Positions 52,185-61,063 of a stretch of DNA of 64,000 bases are shown here, piece after piece (positions within the stretch are counted from its first letter, which is position 1; each line of letters opens with the position of its first letter). Both the position numbers and the translations under genes were made by a program. Under the pieces are notes generated by a model that saw nothing but the letters and a program-made list of their open reading frames with translations, was not told the DNA's origin and searched no databases. Origin of the DNA: Streptomyces inhibens (lineage in GTDB: Bacteria > Actinomycetota > Actinomycetes > Streptomycetales > Streptomycetaceae); the NCBI RefSeq assembly GCF_003389455.1, contig NZ_QUAC01000310.1, positions 1 to 64,000 on the forward strand, written 5' to 3'.

Positions 52185-52206
52185 ACCGAGCAGGACCGAC
52201 GCGCCG

Positions 52207-53280
52207 TTACGAGACGATGTCCCGCAGCGGCTTTCCGGCCAGGTGGTCGAGGACGTTCTGTACGGCGGCCAAGGCGATGCGGACGAGCGTTTCGCGGGTG
52301 ACGCCCGCGACGTGCGGGGAGAGGACGACGTTCGGGGCCTTGAGCAGGCGCAGGGCCGCCGTGGGCGGTTCGGGGTCGAAGACGTCGATGCCGGCGCCGG
52401 CAAGGGTGCCGGATGCCAGGGCGTCCGCGAGGGCGTCCTGGTCGATGAGGGCGCCACGGGCGGTGTTGATAACGAAGGCGGTGGGCTTGAGGAGGGCGAG
52501 GCGCTCGGCGTCGAGGAGGTTACGGGTCTGCTCGGTGAGCGGGGCGTGCAGGGTGATGTAGTCGGATGTGCGGAGCAGTTCGTCGAGGTCCAGACGGCGG
52601 GCGCCGCCGAGACGGGCCTCGGTCTCCGGGCCGGCGGACTTCGGTCCGGTGTAGACGATGTTCATGTCGAACGCGACGGCGCGGCGGGCGACTTCCGCAC
52701 CGATGTGGCCGAGGCCGATGATGCCGAGGGTCTTGCCGGACAGCTCGGTGATGGACTGCTGTAGGCGCGGCAGGGCCCAGTCGGCCTCGACAAGGGCTGT
52801 GTGGGCCGGGACCAGTTGCTTGGCGAGAGCGAGCATGAGGGCGAAGGTCTGCTCGGCGACGTTCTGTTTCTCCGCGCCGCTGGAGCCGATGTTGCAGACC
52901 GGGATTCCCCTGCCGCGGGCCGCGTCCAGGTCGACGTACTCGAAGCCGTGGCTGGCGCACTGGACGAGCTCCAAGTGCCGTGCGGTGGCGAGGTGTTCGG
53001 CGGTGACCGGGCCCAGGCCGGTGATGATGATCTGCGCGTCGCGCAGGGCCGCGGGGTCCTCGTCGGCCGTCTCGACGACGGTGACGTGCGCCTGCTCGGG
53101 GAAGACACCGGCGAGCGCGGCGCCGGCGGTGCGGCCGCCCACGTGCGGGGACACGATGGCGAGGATGTTCTTCACGTCGCTCGTCCCGGCGTTGGTCCCT
53201 GTGCGCGTCCCGGCGTTCGTTTCCGTCCTCGTCTCCGTGCGCGACTCTGCGTTCCTGTCTGTGTGCTTCTCGGCGGTCAT
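52207..53280 (-). CDS. D-isomer-specific 2-hydroxyacid dehydrogenase
   Basis: A 357-aa protein. The NAD fold is TLGIIGLGHIGAEVARRAVA; catalytic Arg is in NTARGALIDQDAL, Glu in GIDVFDPEPPT, and His in LSPHVAGVTRETL. It reduces 2-keto acids or oxidises D-2-hydroxyacids with NAD(P)H. The first ~35 residues are an unusual Thr/Glu/Asn/Gly repeat (TETRTETNAGTRTGTNAGT) and might not be translated if a later start is used, though ATG 53280 overlaps the preceding stop (ATGA). It forms an operon with the FMN hydroxyacid oxidase. Confidence 0.9.
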   Translation of the reverse strand: MTAEKHTDRNAESRTETRTETNAGTRTGTNAGTSDVKNILAIVSPHVGGRTAGAALAGVFPEQAHVTVVETADEDPAALRDAQIIITGLGPVTAEHLATARHLELVQCASHGFEYVDLDAARGRGIPVCNIGSSGAEKQNVAEQTFALMLALAKQLVPAHTALVEADWALPRLQQSITELSGKTLGIIGLGHIGAEVARRAVAFDMNIVYTGPKSAGPETEARLGGARRLDLDELLRTSDYITLHAPLTEQTRNLLDAERLALLKPTAFVINTARGALIDQDALADALASGTLAGAGIDVFDPEPPTAALRLLKAPNVVLSPHVAGVTRETLVRIALAAVQNVLDHLAGKPLRDIVS

Positions 53281-54446
53281 GCGGATTCCTTGATGAGGTC
53301 GTCGGCGGTCAGCGTGCCGGGGCGGGAGTGTCCGGACAGGGCCAGGGTGAGGTCGAACTCGGCGAGCAGACAGCGGATGACGTGCTCGACGCCCGCTTGG
53401 CCGTCGAGGCCGAGTCCGTACGCGTACGGGCGTCCTACCAGCACCGACTTCGCGCCGAGTGCGAGTGCCTTGAAGATGTCGTCACCGGTGCGGATGCCGC
53501 TGTCGAAGAGGACGGTGAGCCGGTCGGCGGCCGCTTCGACGACGCGGGGCAGGGCGTCGGCGGCGGCGACGGAGCCCGCCACCTGGCGTCCTCCGTGGTT
53601 GGAGACGACCACACCGTCCACACCGGCCTCGGCGGCGCGCAGCGCGTCGTCCGGGTGCAGGATGCCCTTGAGGACGATCGGGCCGTCCCAGTTCTCGCGC
53701 AGGAACGCCAGGTCGGGCCAGGTCTTCGCGGGGTCGGCGAACATCCCGACGAAGTGCATCACGGCCGCGTCGGGGTCCTCGTGGACCGGTTTGGCGAGCC
53801 CCGCCCGGAACGCGGGGTCGGTGAAGTAGTTGGCGGTGCCCACGCCGTGCAGGAACGGCAGATATGCCTGGTCGAGATCGCGTGGGCGCCAGGCGAGGAG
53901 CGGGGTGTCGAGAGTGACGAACAGGGCGGTGTAGCCGGCCGCCTTCGCCCGGTTCAGGAAGCTCCGGGTGACCTCGCGGTCCTTGGCCCAGTACAGCTGG
54001 AACCACCGTTCCCCGTCGCCCATCGCCTCGGCGACCTGCTCCATGGGCGTGCTGGAGGCGGAGGAGAGGATGTACGGAACGCCCTGCGTCGCGGCGGCCC
54101 GGGCGGCGGCGGGCTCGGCGTCCGGGTGCATGATCGACAGCACGCCGACCGGCGCGAGCGCGAGCGGTGCGGGCAGTGCGCGGCTCAACACCTCCACGGA
54201 CAGGTCCCGTTCGTGCACATCACGGAGCATCCGCGGGACGATCCGTCGGCGGTCCAGCGCGGCCCGGTTGGCGTCGGCGGTGCTGCCGGTGCCCGCGCTG
54301 CCCGCCACATAGCCGACCGGACCGGGGCCGAGGCGCTGTGCGGTGAGTTCCTCCAGCCGCGTCAGATCGGTCGGCAGCCGTGGCACGGCGCCCGTCATGC
54401 CGTGGAGATAGATCTCGTACTGGAAGTCCGCCCAGTGCTTCGCCAT
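53277..54446 (-). CDS. FMN-dependent alpha-hydroxy-acid oxidizing protein (lactate 2-monooxygenase-like)
   Basis: A 389-aa TIM-barrel flavoenzyme. Landmarks are GYVAGSAGTGSTADANRAAL near the start, the FMN/Tyr region LSSASSTPMEQVAEAMGDGE, the Lys in PIVLKGILHPDDALRAAEAG, and the active-site His-x2-Arg in VVVSNHGGRQVAG, then FDSGIRTGDDIFKALALGAK. It oxidises L-lactate or similar acids. Together with the downstream D-hydroxyacid dehydrogenase it could interconvert 2-hydroxy and 2-keto acids. The start is ATG 54446, divergent from a PucR-type regulator. Confidence 0.92.
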   Translation of the reverse strand: MAKHWADFQYEIYLHGMTGAVPRLPTDLTRLEELTAQRLGPGPVGYVAGSAGTGSTADANRAALDRRRIVPRMLRDVHERDLSVEVLSRALPAPLALAPVGVLSIMHPDAEPAAARAAATQGVPYILSSASSTPMEQVAEAMGDGERWFQLYWAKDREVTRSFLNRAKAAGYTALFVTLDTPLLAWRPRDLDQAYLPFLHGVGTANYFTDPAFRAGLAKPVHEDPDAAVMHFVGMFADPAKTWPDLAFLRENWDGPIVLKGILHPDDALRAAEAGVDGVVVSNHGGRQVAGSVAAADALPRVVEAAADRLTVLFDSGIRTGDDIFKALALGAKSVLVGRPYAYGLGLDGQAGVEHVIRCLLAEFDLTLALSGHSRPGTLTADDLIKESA

Positions 54447-54559
54447 CCGTACGTCCCGCCTCTCGTCCCTGAGACTGCGTGCTTCTCCCGAGATCCTGGC
54501 GACAGTGACAAGACCCGTCCACCGTGCTGCGCACAACGCGCGGGTGAAATCATCACCCT

Positions 54560-55789
54560 GTGACAAAGGAGCGCGAACGTGTCCGGCAGGAGCGTGAACT
54601 GATCCGGCAGGAGCACGAACGTGTCCGGCAGGAACGCGAACGGATCCGGCAGCAGCTGATCGCCGCCCCGCGGGTCGTCGCGACGATCGTCGCCGCGGTG
54701 CGCGAGCAGGTACCGGCCTACGCCGTCCTCGATGACGGCCGGCTCCACGAGGTACGGGCCATCGCCGCATGGGCGCTGGACCGGATGCTCCACCTGTGGG
54801 CCACCGACGGCGATCTCACCTCCGCCGATCTCCGCCGGCTGCGCGGCATCGCGGCGGCACGGGCCGCGGACGGCCGCCCCGTGCAGGCGGTCCTGCGCGC
54901 CTACCGGGTCGCGGCGACGGTCATCACCGACGAGGTCGCGGCCTGTACGCCGCCGCCGAGCGCAGCGGACGCCTTCGCGCTCGCCCGTATGGCGCTGACC
55001 ACCCTCGACACGCTGTCCGAAGAGATGGCCACGGCGTACACCGCCACCAGCGAAGACCTCACCGCGGACCGCGCGCGGGCGCTGCGCCTGCTCCTCGACG
55101 ATCTGATCGCCGGACGGCACGCCTCCATCGGGGCGCTGACCGACCGGGCCGCCCGACTCGGCATGCAACTCCCGGACCCCTACTGCCTGTTGGTGGCGGA
55201 GCCGGTCGAAACGGAGGGTCCGGGCGTGACGCAGGAGGCGGCCGGTGAGCTCCTCGCCTCGCTCACCGGCCGCGGCGGTGATGTCACTTCTCTGGCGACG
55301 GTCCGCGGTTCGCGGGTCGTCCTGATGCTGCCGGCCGCGGCCGGTGCGACCGCGCCGGAGGCGCTGCGCGAGCGGGCCCTGCGCGGCTGTGCGATCTCGG
55401 GGGAGAGCCTGGACCGGATCGCCGTCGCCCACCGCCTCGCCGCCGACGCCCTGGACACCGCACCCGCACATGCGCACCACCCCGCGCGCGTCCTCACGGA
55501 CGGGGATGCCCATGTGCTCGCGCTCCTCGGCGGACGCCCGGCCATCACTCCCGAACAGATCGGCCGTCTGATCCTCGGCCCGCTCGTCCACCCCGGCCGG
55601 CGCCATCTGCTGGAAGCGCTCACCATCTACCTCGATACGGGCTCCGCCACCGCCGCCGCCCGAAGCCTCGGCCTGCACCCCCAGTCGCTGCGCTACCGCC
55701 TGCGCCGCATCGCCGACCTCACCACCCGTGACCCACGCGACCCCTGGCAGCGGCTCACGCTGGACATCGCCCGGACGATCGGGCACTGA
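54560..55789 (+). CDS. PucR/CdaR family regulator with N-terminal heptad coiled coil
   Basis: A 409-aa protein. Residues 4-31 are four perfect heptads (ERERVRQ, ERELIRQ, EHERVRQ, ERERIRQ) encoded by 21-bp repeats. A helical sensor region, a GGDEF-like middle and the C-terminal PucR HTH (GSATAAARSLGLHPQSLRYR, then LRRIADLT) follow. GTG 54560 has no ribosome site, which suggests a leaderless mRNA. It is divergent from the hydroxyacid oxidase operon and likely controls it. Confidence 0.88.
   Translation: MTKERERVRQERELIRQEHERVRQERERIRQQLIAAPRVVATIVAAVREQVPAYAVLDDGRLHEVRAIAAWALDRMLHLWATDGDLTSADLRRLRGIAAARAADGRPVQAVLRAYRVAATVITDEVAACTPPPSAADAFALARMALTTLDTLSEEMATAYTATSEDLTADRARALRLLLDDLIAGRHASIGALTDRAARLGMQLPDPYCLLVAEPVETEGPGVTQEAAGELLASLTGRGGDVTSLATVRGSRVVLMLPAAAGATAPEALRERALRGCAISGESLDRIAVAHRLAADALDTAPAHAHHPARVLTDGDAHVLALLGGRPAITPEQIGRLILGPLVHPGRRHLLEALTIYLDTGSATAAARSLGLHPQSLRYRLRRIADLTTRDPRDPWQRLTLDIARTIGH
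54569..54652 (+). repeat. 21-bp coding repeat, four copies
   Basis: Four 21-bp units encode the seven-residue heptads at the start of the PucR-type regulator. Nucleotide identity is high between units, so they arose by recent duplication. Confidence 0.85.
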
Positions 55790-55840
55790 GGCCGGGCATA
55801 CGTGGCGTGCCGCCGGATCGTCCCGGACCGGATCATCCAG

Positions 55841-55948
55841 CCGGTGCTGCCGGTGCTGCCGGTGCTGCCGGTGCTGCCGGTGCTGCCGGTGCTGCCGGTG
55901 CTGCCGGTGCTGCCGGTGCTGCCGGTGTGGCTGGTGCTGCCGGTGTGG
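55841..55948 (+). repeat. 9-bp minisatellite between convergent genes
   Basis: CCGGTGCTG is repeated nine times perfectly (55,841-55,921), then three more units alternate CCGGTGTGG and CTGGTGCTG. It fills the gap between the pucR and phenylalanine hydroxylase stops. Nothing else is seen in the gap. Confidence 0.9.
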
Positions 55949-55990
55949 CTGGTGCGGCGGGTCCGGCCGGTCCGGGTGGCAGCGCGGAGC

Positions 55991-56878
55991 CTAGGCCCGA
56001 TCGCGCGAGAGCGCCGGGATGCCCAGCCGGTGCGCGGTGTCGTCGTCGAAGTCCTCGCAGAAGGCGCCGAGGGTGTCTTCGAGGTGTTCCAGGGAGCGCA
56101 CGGCGTACAGCACGGGCTGGTAGCCGGAGATGCGGTACGGGGTGCCGGCCGCGGTGCGGAGGTCCAGCTCGCGGACCTCCCGCCGGTCGTGCGCGGCGAT
56201 CTCACCGTAGGACGACAGCAGGGCGGCTCCGTAGACCTTGGGTGTGCCGGATTCGGTGATCAGCCCGTATTCGAGGGTGAACCAGTAGACCCGGCTGAGA
56301 ATGTCGAGGGCTTCCTCGGTGGCGACCTGGTTGGCGGCCCGGCCGATGAGCCGGTAGAGGCGGGCGAAGCGCGGGCAGGACAGATGGACGCCGTGTCCGA
56401 AGACGTCGTGCAGTACATCGGGTTCGGGTGTGTAGAGCGGGACGGCCGGGTGGCGGACGAACTGCACGGCGTGGAAGTAGCCGTGCTCCATCGCGCCCAG
56501 GAACCGCTCGTTGGGCACCACTCCGCCGGCCAGTGTGAAAGCGAACCCGGTGCGAGCCATGAGATGGACGCTGACCTCCGCGTGCTGCGGGATCCGCTCG
56601 CCCGGGATGGCGGCTTCCTCGCCGGCCTCCAGGACCGCACGGCAGGCGTGGGCGCGGTGTGCCGGGCCGAGGGCCTGGTGCACCACGCGCCAGGTGCGGT
56701 GCTCCTCCTCGGTGTAGTCGACGGCCGGGTAGGGCGCCCCGACACGGTGAGCGTCGGCCGGTGCGGCCAGGGCGTCGCGGCGCCGCAGATACGCCGGGTC
56801 GCTACGCCCGGGGTGCTGGTCCGGGCGGCCCAGGCGCCCGGACGCGGAGACGGGGGTGTGATTCCTCACCGTGCTCAT
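55991..56878 (-). CDS. phhA: Phenylalanine 4-monooxygenase
   Basis: A 295-aa aromatic amino acid hydroxylase. The non-heme iron ligands are His157 and His162 in EPDVLHDVFGHGVHL and Glu203 in YWFTLEYGL. Other family marks are FHAVQFVRHP, GERIPQHAEVSVHLMARTGF and SSYGEIAAHD. It converts phenylalanine to tyrosine with tetrahydropterin and O2. The length is that of bacterial single-domain enzymes. The start is ATG 56878. No pterin carbinolamine dehydratase gene is adjacent. Confidence 0.95.
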   Translation of the reverse strand: MSTVRNHTPVSASGRLGRPDQHPGRSDPAYLRRRDALAAPADAHRVGAPYPAVDYTEEEHRTWRVVHQALGPAHRAHACRAVLEAGEEAAIPGERIPQHAEVSVHLMARTGFAFTLAGGVVPNERFLGAMEHGYFHAVQFVRHPAVPLYTPEPDVLHDVFGHGVHLSCPRFARLYRLIGRAANQVATEEALDILSRVYWFTLEYGLITESGTPKVYGAALLSSYGEIAAHDRREVRELDLRTAAGTPYRISGYQPVLYAVRSLEHLEDTLGAFCEDFDDDTAHRLGIPALSRDRA

Positions 56879-57406
56879 ATGTGTCACCTTGCCCCAAACC
56901 CGAACGAAGATCACTTGGTGCGGCGGGTTGGCAGGGGGCGGTATCGGCCGTGGAGGTGTGTGGACGAGGGCGGGGCGCTCGCGCGTGCCCAACCCGGCGG
57001 CGAAGGGGGCGGATCGCCGCTTTCCGGCGCGGAGCCCGGCCGGTCCGACGTCTCAGCCATAAGTCTGACATGTGGGGTCGAAGGGTGCATTCGCGCTGTG
57101 GAGATAGCGCCCGAGATGACCCGAGCCGTCGAGTTCCGGTGGGAAGGGAACGATACGGAGCTATCCGCAGCCATATAGAGCCATCCGAAGTGGTCCGTGG
57201 TGATCTGCCGGTGATCTTGATGATCCGGATGAATTGAACGGTTGGGTACGGTCCCGAACGCCCGGTCGGTGAAGGGCTGTTCAGGGCGCCAATCGACAGC
57301 TCACTTTCATATCGTTCTTGCTTCGATTCTTGACGATGGGGTGGGCGGTGACGTTCACTTCAGCCGTTCTGGGCCGGTCAGGCGGCCCCTTGGGAGGTAC
57401 CGGAAA
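56879..57406 (+). other. Promoter region between divergent genes
   Basis: 528 bases with no convincing gene. It must carry promoters for phenylalanine hydroxylase (minus) and the sugar-binding lipoprotein (plus). A TTGACG at about 57,331 is a possible -35 for the lipoprotein gene; no clear -10 is seen. Confidence 0.45.
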
Positions 57407-58489
57407 ATGAATGCAATAATGCGGCGCGCCCTCACGGGCGCGATGGCGCTTTCGCTCGCAGCGCCCTTGGCGGCTTGTGGAAAAGATCACCAGGACGCCG
57501 GCGCAGGCAAGGATGCAATTGGTCTACTCCTCCCGGAGAACAAGGCGGCTCGTTACGAGAAATTCGACCACCGCATCATTTCGGCCCGTATAGCTTCACT
57601 CTGCCTCGAATGCAAGATCGATTACGGGAATGCCGAGCAGCAAGTCAATACCCAGAAGAGACAGTTCGAAGCCCTGGTGAAGAAGGGCGTCAAGGTCATC
57701 ATTCTGGACCCGGTCGACGCGCAGGCGGCCAAGAGCTGGGTGGACTCGGCCGCCAAGAAGGGCGTCCAGGTCGTCGCGTACGACCGACTCGCCGAGGGCG
57801 ATGTCGCGGCCTATGTCTCCTACGACAACGAGAAGATCGGCCGGCTCCAGGGCCAGGGCATTCTCGCCGCCCTCGGCTCCGAGGCGGCCGCCGCCGACGT
57901 CGTCATGATGAACGGCTCGCCGACCGACCCGAACGCGCCGGCCTACAAGAAGGGCGCCCATGACGTCCTCGACGGCAAGGTCCACAAGGTCGTCTACGAG
58001 AAGGACATCCCCGACTGGTCGGCGGCGACGGCCAAGAAGAAGATGACCGATGTCATCAACGTCCGTGGCGCGCAGGGCTTTGACGCGGTGTACTCGGCCA
58101 ACGACGGTATGGCCGGCGGCATCGCCGAGGCGCTCAAGGCGGCCGGTATCAAGAATGTTCCGCTCGGTGGTCAGGATGCCGAACTCCCCGCGCTGCAGCG
58201 GCTGGTAGCCGGTACTCAGTCCTTCACCATTTACAAGGAAGTCAGGCCGGAGGCCGAAACCGCCGCCGAAATCGCCTTCCGTCTGCTGCGCGGGAAGAGC
58301 ATCAGCTCCCTTACCACAACAACCGCCGGTAACAACAGCAAGTCCGGTATCCCCGCCCAGCTGTTCAAGGCGCAGATCGTCACCAAGAAGAATCTGAAGG
58401 ACACCGTTGTCCGCGACGGCGTGGTCCGGACCGATCTGCTCTGCGCCGGCGATCTCGCCTCCGCGTGCAAGTCCCTGGGCCTGGAGTGA
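57407..58489 (+). CDS. Solo sugar ABC-type substrate-binding lipoprotein (XylF-like)
   Basis: A 360-aa periplasmic-binding-protein type I fold. The lipoprotein signal is RRALTGAMALSLAAPLAACG, with the lipobox Cys at 24. The body has LCLECKIDYGNAEQQVNTQK, VIILDPVDAQAAKSWVDSAA, AAYVSYDNEKIGRLQGQGIL, NGSPTDPNAPAYKKGAHDVL, VYSANDGMAGGIAEALKAAG and VPLGGQDAELPALQRLVAGT, typical of D-xylose/ribose binders. No permease or ATPase follows, so it must share a transporter encoded elsewhere or act as a sensor. The start is ATG 57407 after GGGAGG. Confidence 0.9.
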   Translation: MNAIMRRALTGAMALSLAAPLAACGKDHQDAGAGKDAIGLLLPENKAARYEKFDHRIISARIASLCLECKIDYGNAEQQVNTQKRQFEALVKKGVKVIILDPVDAQAAKSWVDSAAKKGVQVVAYDRLAEGDVAAYVSYDNEKIGRLQGQGILAALGSEAAAADVVMMNGSPTDPNAPAYKKGAHDVLDGKVHKVVYEKDIPDWSAATAKKKMTDVINVRGAQGFDAVYSANDGMAGGIAEALKAAGIKNVPLGGQDAELPALQRLVAGTQSFTIYKEVRPEAETAAEIAFRLLRGKSISSLTTTTAGNNSKSGIPAQLFKAQIVTKKNLKDTVVRDGVVRTDLLCAGDLASACKSLGLE

Positions 58490-58532
58490 CAGACCCTCAG
58501 TTACCGGGACTGACGGACTGTGAGTCAGCTCC

Positions 58533-58700
58533 TCACCAGGTATCGATGAACGGCCGGCGCTTGGCGGCCACCTCCGTGAACGGACGCGGGGCGTGGCCGC
58601 CCAGCGCCGCCGCCGCGTTCACCGCCTTGCTGTGCTCGTACAGCTCGGCCACCCGCGCCTCGAACGCCCGCTGCCGCTCGGCGAACGCGGCGAGATCATC
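58533..58700 (-). pseudogene. C-terminal gene fragment of unknown family
   Basis: The minus frame reads DDLAAFAERQRAFEARVAEL, then YEHSKAVNAAAALGGHAPRP and FTEVAAKRRPFIDTW before the TGA at 58533. It looks like the end of a real protein, joined at ~58,675-58,700 to the plus-strand AMP-ligase remnant. No start codon of its own is evident. Confidence 0.4.
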
Positions 58701-59008
58701 GTCCGCGGCCCGTCCGTGATGACCCGTTACCGGAACGCACCGGATGCCACCGGCCGGGCGCTGCGCGAAGGCCGGCTGCCCGGGCGGCATCCGGACGTCC
58801 TCGCCGCCGCCGTGGTCGCCGTCGACGCCCCGAGCCGCGGCCGGCGCCCGTACGCCTACGCCCGTACCGTCCCCGACAGCGCGCTCACCGCCCAGGCGCT
58901 GCGCGACTGCGCGACCGGGCGAGCGGCAGCATCGCGAGCTACAAGCCACCGCTGGTGGAGATCGTCGAGGCGTTCCCGATGACCGCCACTGGCAAGATCA
59001 GGAAGACC
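58671..59008 (+). pseudogene. AMP-dependent acyl-CoA synthetase/ligase remnant
   Basis: Plus-strand pieces match the C-terminal part of AMP-forming ligases: LGERGEIIVRGPSVMTRYRN and APDATGRALREGRLPG, then RHPDVLAAAVVAVDAPSRGR, and in a second frame SYKPPLVEIVEAFPMTATGK with IRKT, the catalytic-lysine motif. The TGD/hinge segment between the first pieces is deleted, and a frame change near 58,920 separates the last. It runs into the 3' end of the convergent HAD gene. A clear scar of a lost ligase. Confidence 0.75.
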
Positions 59009-59726
59009 GGACCGGCTGCCCGAGCCAGTCGTACGCCGCCCGCGCCGTGAACTCCCCCTGACCGCCCCTGAACAGCAGCCCGGCGCTCGCGAACGCCGGG
59101 TCGTCGGCGGTGCCGGCCACATACGGGACGGCGATGCACCGCATCCCCGCCCGGTGTGCCGCGAGCGCACCGGGCGCCGCGTCCTCCAGCACCACACAGT
59201 CGGCAGGGTCGACGCCCAGTCGGCGCGCGGCCTCCAGGAAGACATCGGGCTCGGGCTTGCCGTGCGCCACCTCCTCGGCCGACACCAGCGTGGTCAGCAG
59301 CGCGTCGAGCCCCGTACCGGCCAGCACCGCCTCGATCGCGGCCCGCGACGAACCGGACGCCACCGCCATCGGGTGCCCGGCCGCGGACAGCCGTTTCACG
59401 AACGCGCGCATCTCGGGGAAGACCGCGGTGTGCGCCCGCGCCAGCTCCAGATACGTGCGGTTCTTGCCGGCCAGCAGCTCCTCGATCGGTGCGTCGAGGC
59501 CGAACTCCCGGCTCAGGATCTCCAGCGTTTCGCGGGTGCCGATGCCGATGAAGCGGGTGTGGTGCTCCCAGCTGAAGTCCGCCACGCCGTAGTTGGCGAG
59601 CAGCCGGCGCCCCGCCTCGTAGTAGTTCGGCTCGCTGTCCACCAGCGTGCCGTCGAGGTCGAAGATCACCGGAGCGGGCGGGCCGGGAGTGACGGGCGTG
59701 ATCTGGGAAGCGGGGGAGGTGCTCAT
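58998..59726 (-). CDS. HAD family hydrolase (beta-phosphoglucomutase-like)
   Basis: A 242-aa protein with HAD motif I VIFDLDGTLVDSE, motif II AVASGSSRAAI, motif III Lys in HGKPEPDVFLEAARRLGV, and motif IV CVVLEDAAPGALAAHRAGM. A helical cap between motifs I and II places it with phosphoglycolate phosphatase/beta-phosphoglucomutase-like enzymes. The start is ATG 59726; an ATG four codons upstream is possible. Its 3' end overlaps the ligase remnant. Confidence 0.92.
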   Translation of the reverse strand: MSTSPASQITPVTPGPPAPVIFDLDGTLVDSEPNYYEAGRRLLANYGVADFSWEHHTRFIGIGTRETLEILSREFGLDAPIEELLAGKNRTYLELARAHTAVFPEMRAFVKRLSAAGHPMAVASGSSRAAIEAVLAGTGLDALLTTLVSAEEVAHGKPEPDVFLEAARRLGVDPADCVVLEDAAPGALAAHRAGMRCIAVPYVAGTADDPAFASAGLLFRGGQGEFTARAAYDWLGQPVRSS

Positions 59727-59783
59727 GCCCACCAGCATGCCAAGACACCGTCCGGCACGGCTTGCGAGCCTGCCCCAGGTGGC

Positions 59784-60260
59784 TCAGCGCTTCGCGCTAC
59801 CGCCCACCGTCTCGACCAGCGGCAGCATCCGATGCGGCACCCGCTCGCGCAGCGCCACCTCCGTACGGGTACGGACCACGCCCGGCAGGCTGATCAGCCG
59901 CTGGATGACATCCTCCAGATGCGCCGCGTCCCGGGCCACCACCCGGGTCAGCAGATCGCCGCCGCCGGTCGTCGAGAACGCCTCGATGATCTGCGGCACC
60001 TCCGCCAGCGCGGCGGCCACTTCCTCCAGGTGCCCCTGGGTGACCTCGATGTGCACAAAGGCGAGTACGGGGTGGCCGAGTGCGGCGGGCGACAGCCGGG
60101 GGCTGTAGGCGGTGATCACACCGTCCCGCTCCAGCCGGTCGAGCCGCGCCTGAACCGTGCCCCGGGCGACACCGAGAAGGCGCGCGTACTCCCGCACGCT
60201 GGTGCGCGGCTGCTCCAGCAGCAGCCCGAGGATCTTGGCGTCCAGGGCATCCACGGCCAT
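59784..60260 (-). CDS. Lrp/AsnC family regulator
   Basis: A 158-aa protein. The HTH is VDALDAKILGLLLEQPRTSV, then YARLLGVARGTVQARLDRLER. The RAM domain is LAFVHIEVTQGHLEEVAAAL, then IEAFSTTGGGDLLTRVVARD. It senses amino acids. It lies 158 bases downstream of a LysE-type exporter on the same strand, a classic pairing, although usually divergent. Confidence 0.93.
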   Translation of the reverse strand: MAVDALDAKILGLLLEQPRTSVREYARLLGVARGTVQARLDRLERDGVITAYSPRLSPAALGHPVLAFVHIEVTQGHLEEVAAALAEVPQIIEAFSTTGGGDLLTRVVARDAAHLEDVIQRLISLPGVVRTRTEVALRERVPHRMLPLVETVGGSAKR

Positions 60261-60418
60261 GGTCCAACGGTCCCCTCGCTGTCGGTGAAAGCGTCTTGTG
60301 ACTGTAGCAACGGCCCAATCACACCCCGCTCCGGCTGAGCCGGCTGACGGGGCGAGGTCCCTAGGGGCCGCCATTTCGGCCAGGCGGACGCGGGTGTCGA
60401 TGACGGCGCGAGCGGTGG

Positions 60419-61063
60419 TCAGTCCGCGCGGCCGGTGGCCGCCACCGTCACGCCCAGGCCGATCATGGCGAAGCCGCCCGCACCACCGATCATCGACAGC
60501 CGGCGCTCGGACCGGGCGAACCAGTTGCGGGCCGCCGAGGCCGTCAGCCCCCACAGCGTGTCCGTGATCAGGCCGATGCAGATCGGCACCAGGCCCAGGA
60601 TGAGCATCTGGGTGGGCAGCCCGCCTGCCGTGGGGTCCACGAACTGGGGGAGTACGGCGGCGAAGAAGACGATGCCCTTCGGGTTGGTGACGCCGACCAG
60701 GATGCCGTCGACGACCGTCCGCAGATCGCCGCGAGCCGGCTGACCAGGTGCCTCCGCGGCACCCATCTTCATGTCCTTGCGGTGCCGGAACGCCTGCACT
60801 CCGAGGAAGACCAGGTACGCCGCACCCGCCAGCTTCACGGTCAGGAAGACCGTGACGGACCGTTCGACCAGCGAGCCGAGGCCGAGCGCCACCGCGGCAA
60901 CCAGGAGGTACGAGCCCAGCACATTGCCCAGGACCGTTGCCAGCGCCGTGCGGCGGCCGTGGGCCAGCGCCCGGCCGATCACGAAGAGCACGCTCGGTCC
61001 CGGGATCACGATCACCAGCAGTGACATCGCCGCGAAAGCCAGCAGCCGGTCGGTAGACACCAT
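60419..61063 (-). CDS. LysE family translocator
   Basis: A 214-aa membrane protein with about six helices, including RLLAFAAMSLLVIVIPGPSV, TALATVLGNVLGSYLLVAAV and KLAGAAYLVFLGVQAFRHRK, then GILVGVTNPKGIVFFAAVLP. The PGP and NPK motifs are family hallmarks. It exports amino acids or related compounds. I chose ATG 61063 (GAGGTGAGAG upstream) over ATG 61084. Confidence 0.92.
   Translation of the reverse strand: MVSTDRLLAFAAMSLLVIVIPGPSVLFVIGRALAHGRRTALATVLGNVLGSYLLVAAVALGLGSLVERSVTVFLTVKLAGAAYLVFLGVQAFRHRKDMKMGAAEAPGQPARGDLRTVVDGILVGVTNPKGIVFFAAVLPQFVDPTAGGLPTQMLILGLVPICIGLITDTLWGLTASAARNWFARSERRLSMIGGAGGFAMIGLGVTVAATGRAD

Noticed and set aside
55841..55948. Leu-Pro-Val repeat protein on the plus strand
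   Set aside because: Produced by reading the 9-bp minisatellite; no start, ribosome site or flanking domain.
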